Shown here: positions 6,635 through 12,779 of the stretch, in pieces
Layout of the letters: each line of letters opens with the position of its first letter
How positions within the stretch are numbered: the first letter of the stretch is position 1
Source: a bacterium
Lineage (GTDB): Bacteria; UBP15; UBA6099; JAJRTR01
Direction of reading: 5' to 3'
Assembly: GCA_024278215.1 (NCBI GenBank)
Contig: JAJRTR010000154.1
Span: forward strand, 1 to 21,723
Length of the DNA: 21,723 nucleotides
The notes under the pieces: generated by a model
Told to the model about the DNA's origin: nothing
The model's input: the letters and a program-made list of their open reading frames with translations, nothing else
The model's database searches: none
Program-made: the position numbers and the translations under genes

Positions 6635-8014
6635 TCAACTCCTGCGACGATAGAGGTAAAGGACCCGCTCCGAATCTCGAAGTTTTTCCGATCCGGATAT
6701 TTTAAAATGCTTCTCGAAGGCTTTTTCAAACGCTTCACGTGTATAATCCGAAAAAATATCTTTTCTTGTCGCCAGTAATCTACGGACCTGCGAATCGCTC
6801 TTCGGTATATATTCAACAATGAGACTTCGGCAAATCCTGCTGAAGAAATCCGCGATTCGGGGAAACGGCACATTGTTTGAAACGGCGAGATGATGCAGCA
6901 GCGCGAGCGCCAGAACCACGTCGGCAGGTCCTCGCGCGATGAAGGAATCTCTTTCGCTGCCCGCCCAGCCGAGGCTCGGGCTGGGATTCGTCAGATCGAG
7001 CAACAGCGGCAGAATGTTGGACGTACCGTTTTTTTTGCAATGAAGATAATTACGTTCGACCGCCGCAGGGTCCGTGTCGCTCGATATGGTGTAGATACCT
7101 TTTTTACTCACGATACGGCTGAACTCGCCGGTGTTTGCGCCGAGGTCCCAGGCCGTTGCGGGCTTGATCTCGTCAAGGAATTCCGCCACGACCTGTTTCT
7201 TGCGCTCGAAAGCCTCAGGCGAATAGTTCGTGTCGCTGTAATAATCGGCCCATTCGGTGCCGCCGGGCTCCCATCGCAGTTTCTTCACAGTGGATTCAAG
7301 ATTGTCGATGAGTCCGAGCAATCCCATGCGGCTGACTCTGCCCCCGGACGGCTTGATAGCTTTGTCCGAATAATGTTTCCGGCTTCCGGCGTGAATGTGT
7401 ATGTTCGTCAGGAGCGAGAATTTAAAACGTGTGGAGAACGGGAGCAGTTTGCTTGCAAGGTCCAGGGGCACGCCGTCGATGTAAATGCGAAGAAGCTGGT
7501 TAAGGCGTACGTCCCTGTAGCTCATAAGTGCAAGGGGCGCGAGGAAGTGGCGGCAGAACTGTCCGTATGCCACCCATGGTTTGCCTTCCACGTATTTCTC
7601 GAATGAGAGCGTATCGATGAATACAGGTTTTCCGTTTATGAATTGCACATTGTACGCGCTGCTGTCCTTGAGAGTCATATCGTATTCGAGGGCGGTTTTC
7701 TGAATATCGAGCGTCATAAGCGCAGCGTCTTTCAACTGCGAAAAACACCACTCGTAGGGATACGACACGAACGGCACAATCTCCGGTTTGATGATTTTGT
7801 ATGAGGTCGATGGAACCGCGGGCGTGACGTCGACTTCCTCGTGCGGTATCAGAAATTTTTTGTTCGCGAGAGCGGCATACAGCCCGGAATCAATGAAAAG
7901 ATCGAAATCGTCCTGGAAAACGCGATTAACCTGTCTGTAAAGAACATTATTTCTGTAAAATATAAAACCGCTCGGGTCGCGAAATGAACTATCGTGCATC
8001 GACTCAGACTTCAT
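6635..8014 (-). CDS. NoeA-like protein: kinase-like N-domain fused to SAM methyltransferase
   Basis: The predicted 459-residue protein has two parts. The C-terminal part (about 265-459) is a class I SAM-dependent methyltransferase: motif I WDLGANTGEFS (289-299), acidic SSDTD (311-315), DLTNPSP (340-346), and VVLALALLHHL (366-376). The N-terminal part carries DSSAYN (117-122), then FINGKPVFID ending at Asp134. The spacing D-x4-N followed 12 residues later by Asp matches the catalytic loop and metal-binding Asp of protein-kinase/aminoglycoside-kinase folds. From memory the closest annotated relatives are nodulation protein NoeA-like methyltransferases. The ATG at 8014 overlaps the upstream small gene by 11 bases, and the stop lies five bases before the next start, so the three genes are one transcriptional and translational unit. 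Kinase activity is inferred, not shown. The substrate is probably a glycan. Confidence 0.82.
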   Translation of the reverse strand: MKSESMHDSSFRDPSGFIFYRNNVLYRQVNRVFQDDFDLFIDSGLYAALANKKFLIPHEEVDVTPAVPSTSYKIIKPEIVPFVSYPYEWCFSQLKDAALMTLDIQKTALEYDMTLKDSSAYNVQFINGKPVFIDTLSFEKYVEGKPWVAYGQFCRHFLAPLALMSYRDVRLNQLLRIYIDGVPLDLASKLLPFSTRFKFSLLTNIHIHAGSRKHYSDKAIKPSGGRVSRMGLLGLIDNLESTVKKLRWEPGGTEWADYYSDTNYSPEAFERKKQVVAEFLDEIKPATAWDLGANTGEFSRIVSKKGIYTISSDTDPAAVERNYLHCKKNGTSNILPLLLDLTNPSPSLGWAGSERDSFIARGPADVVLALALLHHLAVSNNVPFPRIADFFSRICRSLIVEYIPKSDSQVRRLLATRKDIFSDYTREAFEKAFEKHFKISGSEKLRDSERVLYLYRRRS

Positions 8015-8240
8015 TGTCGGGAGGGTCCTTTTTTCTGGAGAAAATCAGGGCCAACCGCTTTTTGAGTTTTCGCCAGTATATCTTCAGCGTCACCAGCACA
8101 CCGAGGAACGAAGCGATGGCGACCTGCAGGAAAAAACTGCCTGTGCCCATGTCGAGATAGGCGTGTGCCGGGCGTTCGAATATAAAACAGACTACACATG
8201 CGAAAGAAAGAACAATAAGCGTCATTCTGACACGATTCAT
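8004..8240 (-). CDS. Small signal-peptide-bearing membrane protein with YLDxGTGSxxxQ motif
   Basis: The predicted protein has 78 residues. Residues 1-27 look like a Sec signal peptide (basic start, hydrophobic core, cleavage after AHA at 25-27). The mature protein would begin YLDMGTGSFFLQ, run into one transmembrane helix (about 35-55), and end in a very basic tail (KIYWRKLKKRLALIFSRKK) that should stay in the cytoplasm. The ATG at 8240 has a strong AGGGG five bases upstream. It is the first gene of the overlapping operon with the NoeA-like and sulfatase-fold genes. I recall small proteins with a conserved AYLDPGTGS start next to such genes in other bacteria. No function is known to me. A scaffold or accessory role for the neighbouring enzymes is a guess. 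Confidence 0.8.
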   Translation of the reverse strand: MNRVRMTLIVLSFACVVCFIFERPAHAYLDMGTGSFFLQVAIASFLGVLVTLKIYWRKLKKRLALIFSRKKDPPDNEV

Positions 8241-8484
8241 AGCGGCCCCTCATATTGCTATGTCAAAAACTTAAAAATTGAATCGAAGTTGCCAGGTGCG
8301 TAATCCCAAAATGCTGATTGCGTGACCATGATTTTATAAATTAGTATTATAACTGAACTTTTTCGTTTTTGAAACCTGCGCCGAATTTTATCGGCAGGGG
8401 ACGGGGGCGGTATGTAAACGGGCACTGTTTCCCGGTTTTTATCATTGTACGTTATGTGCCGGGCCATGTGTATTACGCTGTGGG
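8241..8484. other. Gene-free stretch upstream of the small-protein operon
   Basis: These bases precede the operon start on the minus strand and are the AT-rich beginning of a 669-base gene-free region. Reading the minus strand I see several TATAAT-like runs but no convincing -35/-10 pair. The region 8485-8909 holds the repeats listed separately. The open frames here are unsupported. Confidence 0.5.
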
Positions 8485-8541
8485 CGCATTTGCGTGCCCA
8501 AACAAATGCGGTTTGAGCACGGCACACAGAGTTTCATTGTT
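8485..8541. repeat. Hairpin repeat module, second copy (shared with 3576-3684)
   Basis: Bases 8493-8527 are identical to 3585-3619. The hairpin arms here are CGCATTTG (8485-8492) and CAAATGCG (8503-8510). They have shifted by one base pair relative to the first copy yet still pair perfectly. The common tail AGAGTTTCAT follows. Confidence 0.8.
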
Positions 8542-8548
8542 CCCACAG

Positions 8549-8576
8549 TCATCGCACACACGTCATCGCACACACA
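8549..8576. repeat. Tandem 14-bp duplication
   Basis: The unit TCATCGCACACACG is followed directly by TCATCGCACACACA. It has two copies only, in non-coding DNA. Confidence 0.8.
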
Positions 8577-8599
8577 CTCGTCCACTCAGGTTTTTCATC

Positions 8600-8684
8600 G
8601 TTCCGGGGCGCTCCGACCCGGAACACAACGACTGAACGCTCCGCGTTCACCTCGGCATCTGCATAGCGACAACATGTTGTCGCT
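8600..8684. repeat. Cluster of three hairpins, ending in a 20-bp perfect palindrome
   Basis: Three inverted repeats follow each other: GTTCCGGG/CCCGGAAC (8600-8607, 8617-8624), TGAACGC/GCGTTCA (8633-8639, 8643-8649), and the perfect palindrome AGCGACAACATGTTGTCGCT (8665-8684). The lead-in TTTCATCG also precedes the hairpin at 3659-3684, so these modules recombine in different orders. Confidence 0.75.
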
Positions 8685-8781
8685 TACGCGCGATAAGGAG
8701 CCCAATGTATCTTGACTGAACGGTATTGACAATAATTCAGGATCGCGTCACCAGCGAATCCGAATCGTTACGGTTTAGAAC

Positions 8782-8906
8782 CAATACCGTTTACTTAGGG
8801 TCATGCCCAGCCACAGGCGGGACACCTGTGCTACTGTATCTCACAGCATCGCGGCAGTACGACAGGCGTCTCGCCTGTCGTAAAAAGCATTAAGCAAACG
8901 GTATTG
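8782..8906. mobile_element. 125-bp non-autonomous inverted-repeat element with 10-bp target duplication
   Basis: The terminal repeats are CAATACCGTTTACTTA on the left and the complement of TAAGCAAACGGTATTG on the right: 16 bp with one mismatch. The element is flanked by a perfect 10-bp direct repeat GGTTTAGAAC (8772-8781 and 8907-8916). A second inverted repeat lies inside it (8813-8835 with 8856-8878), related to the one at 18570-18633. It has no coding capacity. A solo copy of the last ten bases of the end (AACGGTATTG) also occurs at 8719-8728, perhaps a relic of another insertion. The right-hand target copy contains the last codon and stop of pepA. Confidence 0.8.
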
Positions 8907-8909
8907 GGT

Positions 8910-10415
8910 TTAGAACATATCCATCGCAAGAGTGGCGAGTGTTCTCACACCAACGCCTGTACCGCCTTTGATATAGTACCCCTGCGGCTTCTCCAGAAAA
9001 GCCGTGCCTGCAATATCCAGGTGGGCCCATTGCGTATCTTTGCCGATAAATTCTTTCAGGAAGAGAGCAGCGGTGGTTGCGCCGGCATTCCTGTCGCCGA
9101 CATTTTTCATATCCGCTATATCAGTTTTGACGGCATCAAAATATTCAGGATCGATGGGCAGGCGCCAGTACTTTTCGCCGGTCTTCGCGCCCGCATTTTT
9201 AATCTTTTCGACAAGCTTGTCGTCGTTCGAGAAGAGGCCCGTGCGGTATGTTCCAAGAGCAACGACACATGCGCCTGTAAGAGTTGCGAGGTCGATGATC
9301 GGGTTCAGCTCTTTCTTTGCCGACCATGCGAGCGCGTCCGCGAGGATGAGGCGGCCCTCGGCGTCTGTGTTCTTGATCTCGATAGTTTTCCCGTTGCTCG
9401 CGCGCACGATGTCACCGATACACTGCGCGCCGCCACCCGGCATGTTGTCCGTTGTGGCGATTACGCCGGTGACATTAACTTTCGGTGCGATGCGGCTGAT
9501 AGCGTCCATCGTGCCCAGCACGGCGGCGGCACCGGACATGTCGCTTTTCATTGTGTCCATGGCAGATGAGGGTTTCAGGGAGAGACCACCCGAGTCGAAA
9601 GTTATTCCTTTTCCGACAATGCCCATTGTCTTCTTCACTTTCGGTGCGCCCTTGTATTCAATGGTGATGAAGAAAGGATCGTTCCTGCTGCCTTTGTTTA
9701 CACCGAGGAAAGCCTCCATCTTCATTGCCCTGATCTCTTTTTTGTTGTAGATGCGCACAGAGAGATTCTTTCTTTTGCCGAGTTTGCGGGCGTGGCGGGC
9801 AAGCCCGGCAGCGTTCAGCACGTTGGGCGGTTCATTGATCAGGTCGCGCGCCATGTTGGCTGATTCGGCGAGTTCCTGCCCGAGTTTGAGACCTTTTCTG
9901 ATTGCCGCCGTTTTGCCTTTGTCAATTTCGCAAATGTATAGTTCGTTGATTTTTTCTGCTTCGTCATCCTTTTTTTTCGAGACATATTTGTCGAACTTGT
10001 AGAGTCCGAGCAGAGCGCCTTCCGCAATAGCAGCCGCTGTGTCGGCAGGATACAGTCCGCCCGTGCCTGCGCCGTGCATGATCGTGACTACAGACTTCGC
10101 CTTCATAGCACGCGCCTTACACAGCGACTTTGCAGTTGCGAGCCGTACACAATCGAGGTCGAACTCCTCCTGTTTTCCAAGGCCGACAATCACTACTCGA
10201 CCGGCACCGATTTTTCCGGTTCCGTCGACTACAGCAGTTGTCCCCTTTTTGCCGGTGAATTCCTTGTTCTTTATCACCTTTGCAATGGCGCCGCCCAGCG
10301 CTTTGTCCACAACGCCCGTGGCCCCGCCGGGCGTTTTCACTCCATCAAACAGGTTCACTATCAGCACATCACATTTGACATTCGTTATGTCCTGTGTTTT
10401 AACACTTAACTTCAT
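8910..10415 (-). CDS. pepA: Leucyl aminopeptidase, M17 family
   Basis: The predicted 501-residue cytosolic enzyme removes N-terminal amino acids from peptides with two metal ions and normally forms hexamers. The catalytic C-terminal domain is complete: GKGITFDSGGLSLKP (268-282), SDMSGAAAVLG (291-301) and the signature NTDAEGRL (349-356). Predicted metal ligands are Lys269, Asp274, Asp292, Asp351 and Glu353, with catalytic Lys281 and Arg355. Their spacing matches bovine lens aminopeptidase with a constant offset of 19. The N-terminal domain (1-180) is more divergent, as usual. The ATG at 10415 has AAGGAG upstream at good spacing. It follows the transporter gene by 85 bases on the same strand, possibly one operon. 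The stop codon lies inside the target duplication of the adjacent 125-bp element, so the insertion hit the extreme 3' end without damaging the protein. Confidence 0.96.
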   Translation of the reverse strand: MKLSVKTQDITNVKCDVLIVNLFDGVKTPGGATGVVDKALGGAIAKVIKNKEFTGKKGTTAVVDGTGKIGAGRVVIVGLGKQEEFDLDCVRLATAKSLCKARAMKAKSVVTIMHGAGTGGLYPADTAAAIAEGALLGLYKFDKYVSKKKDDEAEKINELYICEIDKGKTAAIRKGLKLGQELAESANMARDLINEPPNVLNAAGLARHARKLGKRKNLSVRIYNKKEIRAMKMEAFLGVNKGSRNDPFFITIEYKGAPKVKKTMGIVGKGITFDSGGLSLKPSSAMDTMKSDMSGAAAVLGTMDAISRIAPKVNVTGVIATTDNMPGGGAQCIGDIVRASNGKTIEIKNTDAEGRLILADALAWSAKKELNPIIDLATLTGACVVALGTYRTGLFSNDDKLVEKIKNAGAKTGEKYWRLPIDPEYFDAVKTDIADMKNVGDRNAGATTAALFLKEFIGKDTQWAHLDIAGTAFLEKPQGYYIKGGTGVGVRTLATLAMDMF

Positions 10416-10500
10416 GTCGGTTTCTCCTTCAATTGATAGTTATTCACCGGGCTTCAGCCACTGCACGAGAAACAGATCGCGCTTCACGACACGAAAACAA

Positions 10501-11385
10501 TCATGCCGTGCGGGCCGCATTGCCTGCGTGTTGCTCATTAGTACCGTCCCTCTCGCCGTTTTTTTCAGCGCCTGTCGTGATCAGGATAACTCCGACTATT
10601 ATAATTGCCGCGCCAACATACTGAATGGGATTCAGGACAACCTTCAAAAGGAAAATCTCCATTATCATCGGAACAATTATAAGTACCGAATTGACAGTTG
10701 GGACAATAACAATGCCTGTTCCGTGGAAAAAAGCGAGGTTCGTCATCAAGAAAGCACCATTGCCGATCATGAAGCCGATGAAGAACGGCAGTGAAAAAAC
10801 AATTTGCGCGAATGATTTGGTATTGTCGGCGCTGGCCATATCGAAAAATATCATCATCACGCCGAGGCAAGTGCCGGCAATGCCTGCGAAGACATAAGCC
10901 TGTCCCCGATTGAGCATTCTGGTGACAATGATCAGCCCGGCCGATATCACTGTCACCGCCGCAAGAACGATAAGAAGCATTCCCATTGTATACTCGGACG
11001 TGGCTTCACCGGATTTATTGAAATATTGAAAAAGTGCGGTGCCGGAGATAATCATCAGAACCGCGAACCACTCGCGGAGCCCCACCTTTTCTTTCAGGAC
11101 AAACATTGAAAACAGTGCCAGCCCGATGAGTCCGATCCCGTTGAGAGACGAAATCACTGAAGGATTCGGGGTCATCTTCATCGCCTGTGTGAAGAGGAAT
11201 CCGGCAGCGCCCGTCATGCAGACCCCAAGGAGCCAGATGGAAAAATCCTTCCTGTTTTCCGGTGCTGTTATCTTCCTGCCTGTTTTTAAAACATGCACCT
11301 TCATCTTCTGTATACCTTTGCCGACATTCATTGTCGTAGACGCAAGGCATCCAATAATTATTCCCGTCAGCAGACTCGGATCCAT
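10501..11385 (-). CDS. DMT-superfamily transporter (EamA/NIPA-like)
   Basis: The predicted 294-residue membrane protein has about nine or ten hydrophobic helices. They are arranged as two similar halves (helices near 5-22, 50-70, 75-97, 105-120, then from 133 on), as in drug/metabolite transporters. The first helix carries the Gly/Thr-rich stretch STTMNVGKGIQKM, which also resembles the N-terminus of NIPA-type magnesium transporters. The tail (GAEKNGERDGTNEQ) is hydrophilic. Start ATG at 11385 with AGGT about ten bases upstream. It is preceded by an extended -10 box and followed at 85 bases by pepA, so the pair may be cotranscribed. The substrate is unknown; a small metabolite or a cation is possible. 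Confidence 0.8.
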   Translation of the reverse strand: MDPSLLTGIIIGCLASTTMNVGKGIQKMKVHVLKTGRKITAPENRKDFSIWLLGVCMTGAAGFLFTQAMKMTPNPSVISSLNGIGLIGLALFSMFVLKEKVGLREWFAVLMIISGTALFQYFNKSGEATSEYTMGMLLIVLAAVTVISAGLIIVTRMLNRGQAYVFAGIAGTCLGVMMIFFDMASADNTKSFAQIVFSLPFFIGFMIGNGAFLMTNLAFFHGTGIVIVPTVNSVLIIVPMIMEIFLLKVVLNPIQYVGAAIIIVGVILITTGAEKNGERDGTNEQHAGNAARTA

Positions 11386-11447
11386 ATTTCAGTTACCTTT
11401 CATCATCCAATAACTTTCCGGTAGTCGCGCCGAAGCACCGGGTAGAT

Positions 11448-11456
11448 ATTATATCA
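11448..11456 (-). promoter_or_regulatory. Extended -10 promoter box for the DMT transporter gene
   Basis: On the minus strand TGATATAAT gives a perfect TATAAT with the TGn extension, 63 bases before the ATG. No good -35 is present at 17 bases, which an extended -10 can tolerate. The box sits between the gene and the mobile element at 11478-11654. Confidence 0.45.
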
Positions 11457-11477
11457 GAATAATTATTTATTACTATC

Positions 11478-11654
11478 GATCCAATTGCAAAATTCTGATT
11501 CTGCTACGGTCGGCTGCTATTGTCCATAGCTGCGTTGTCGGCATAAAATCGTCTCGACGTACTCTACAAGTACGCCTGCGAGGATTTTACACCTCCGCCT
11601 TGCTCTGAACAATTTCGCTCGACCTCGCTACGAACATAATTTTGCAATTGGCTC
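11478..11654. mobile_element. Non-coding inverted-repeat element (MITE-like), copy of 177 bp
   Basis: The same family as 636-819 and 20198-20375, in the same orientation on the plus strand. The left end reads GATCCAATTGCAAAATT and the right end AATTTTGCAATTGGCTC. It is flanked by a perfect TATC duplication (11474-11477 and 11655-11658). One base is missing in the internal GTCCTCG stretch. It occupies the divergent gap between the DMT transporter and murB, together with the promoter candidates listed. Confidence 0.88.
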
Positions 11655-11696
11655 TATCACATACGCAATTCGGCAGATATTTTACTAATTAGTTCT

Positions 11697-11723
11697 TTTA
11701 CATTTGTCAAAATAAATTATAAT
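11697..11723 (+). promoter_or_regulatory. Possible promoter for murB
   Basis: TTTACA (11697-11702) is followed by a perfect TATAAT (11718-11723), 31 bases before the murB ATG. The spacer is 15 bases, shorter than the preferred 17, so the -35 assignment is weak. The very AT-rich context supports a promoter. Confidence 0.4.
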
Positions 11724-11754
11724 CATTTATTGAATACAATCAGGGCTATCACTT

Positions 11755-12663
11755 ATGAGTTGGAAGAATGAACTGGCCGGAAGGGTGCGCGGACGTTTCC
11801 GCGAGGACGAACTCCTGTCCAGACACACAACATTCAGAATCGGTGGTCCCTGCGATGTGTTTTTCGAGCCGAAGGATGTGGACGATCTCGTAGAGGCCGT
11901 TAACTTTCTGCGAAACGGACGTGTTCCACATATCTTTGTCGGACAGGGCAGCAATCTCCTGTTTGCCGATTCAGGGTACAGGGGTTGCGTCATCAGGCTG
12001 GGAACGGGGCTGAGGAAGTCGAAGCTGAAAGGTGTCCGTGTGGAAGTCGGAGCAGGTGTGCTGCTGCATCCGCTCATAAGGGCGCTGGTCGAGAAAGAAA
12101 TGGGCGGTATGGAAAGTCTTGTCGGCATTCCGGGCACAATCGGAGGCGCGATATATATGAACGCGGGCGCATGGGGGCAGTCGGTTTCGGACAAACTCCA
12201 TTGGGTCGAAGTGATTGACGGCAGCGGCGAGATAAGGCGCGTGCAGAAGGAGAATATCATCTTTAAATACCGATGGAGCCTGTTTCAGGACCTGACCGAA
12301 TGGGTGATTATTTCAGCCGGTTTCGAGTTCGACCACGCGCCCGCCTCGCTTTTGAAGGATCGAATCGAAGAAGTGAACAGGAAAAGGAAGGGTGTGCAAC
12401 CATCGGATTATCCCGGCGCAGGCAGTTTTTTCAAGAACCCGAAGGGGAACTCGGCAGGAGCGCTCATAGACAGGGCGGGTCTCAAGGGTGAGCGTGTCGG
12501 CGGCGCTGTGGTGTCTGATATTCATGCCAACTTCATAGTTAATTGCGGCGGCGCAACCTGCTCGGATGTCTTAACACTTTCAGAAAAGATACAAAAGGAA
12601 GTAATGAAGAAATTTCGCATCAGGCTTGAGCCCGAGGTGCGTATTATCCCCCCCGGGAAATAA
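11755..12663 (+). CDS. murB: UDP-N-acetylenolpyruvoylglucosamine reductase
   Basis: The predicted 302-residue flavoenzyme reduces the enolpyruvyl group of UDP-GlcNAc-enolpyruvate with NADPH to give UDP-MurNAc, the second committed step of peptidoglycan synthesis, in the cytoplasm. FAD-binding motifs are HTTFRIGGP (24-32), GQGSNLL (63-69) and GIPGTIGGAIYMNAGAWG (124-141). The active site shows Arg173 (YRWS), Ser224 in PGAGSFFKNP, and Glu293 in LEPEVRI. The length near 300 residues suggests the short type II class. Start ATG at 11755 with AGGG nine bases upstream. Unlike many genomes it is not inside a division/cell-wall cluster; the next gene is an SPFH protein 116 bases downstream. It is good evidence that this organism makes peptidoglycan. 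Confidence 0.97.
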   Translation: MSWKNELAGRVRGRFREDELLSRHTTFRIGGPCDVFFEPKDVDDLVEAVNFLRNGRVPHIFVGQGSNLLFADSGYRGCVIRLGTGLRKSKLKGVRVEVGAGVLLHPLIRALVEKEMGGMESLVGIPGTIGGAIYMNAGAWGQSVSDKLHWVEVIDGSGEIRRVQKENIIFKYRWSLFQDLTEWVIISAGFEFDHAPASLLKDRIEEVNRKRKGVQPSDYPGAGSFFKNPKGNSAGALIDRAGLKGERVGGAVVSDIHANFIVNCGGATCSDVLTLSEKIQKEVMKKFRIRLEPEVRIIPPGK

Positions 12664-12779
12664 GTATTATCCGACAAAAATAGAAGGCTTTTCAACGATA
12701 ATTTATGTCGTTTTATTTGAAAATATTTAGTGCATTCCCGATGATAACGACTATAATAATTGCATATTGAGTTTTCATT

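Noticed and set aside
8404-8445. Short stem with a T-run (CGGG...CCCGGTTTTT) resembling an intrinsic terminator
   Set aside because: Stem of only four or five pairs and no upstream plus-strand gene to end.
8258-8527. Minus-strand frame of 89 codons in the gene-free region
   Set aside because: Its start is in the repeat module and the rest has no motif or ribosome binding site.
9004-9750. Plus-strand open frame of 248 codons opposite pepA
   Set aside because: Antisense to the conserved M17 catalytic domain; low-complexity translation.
12752-12757. TATAAT upstream of the first SPFH gene as a promoter
   Set aside because: No matching -35 at 15-19 bases and only 22 bases from the start codon; kept only as a remark.
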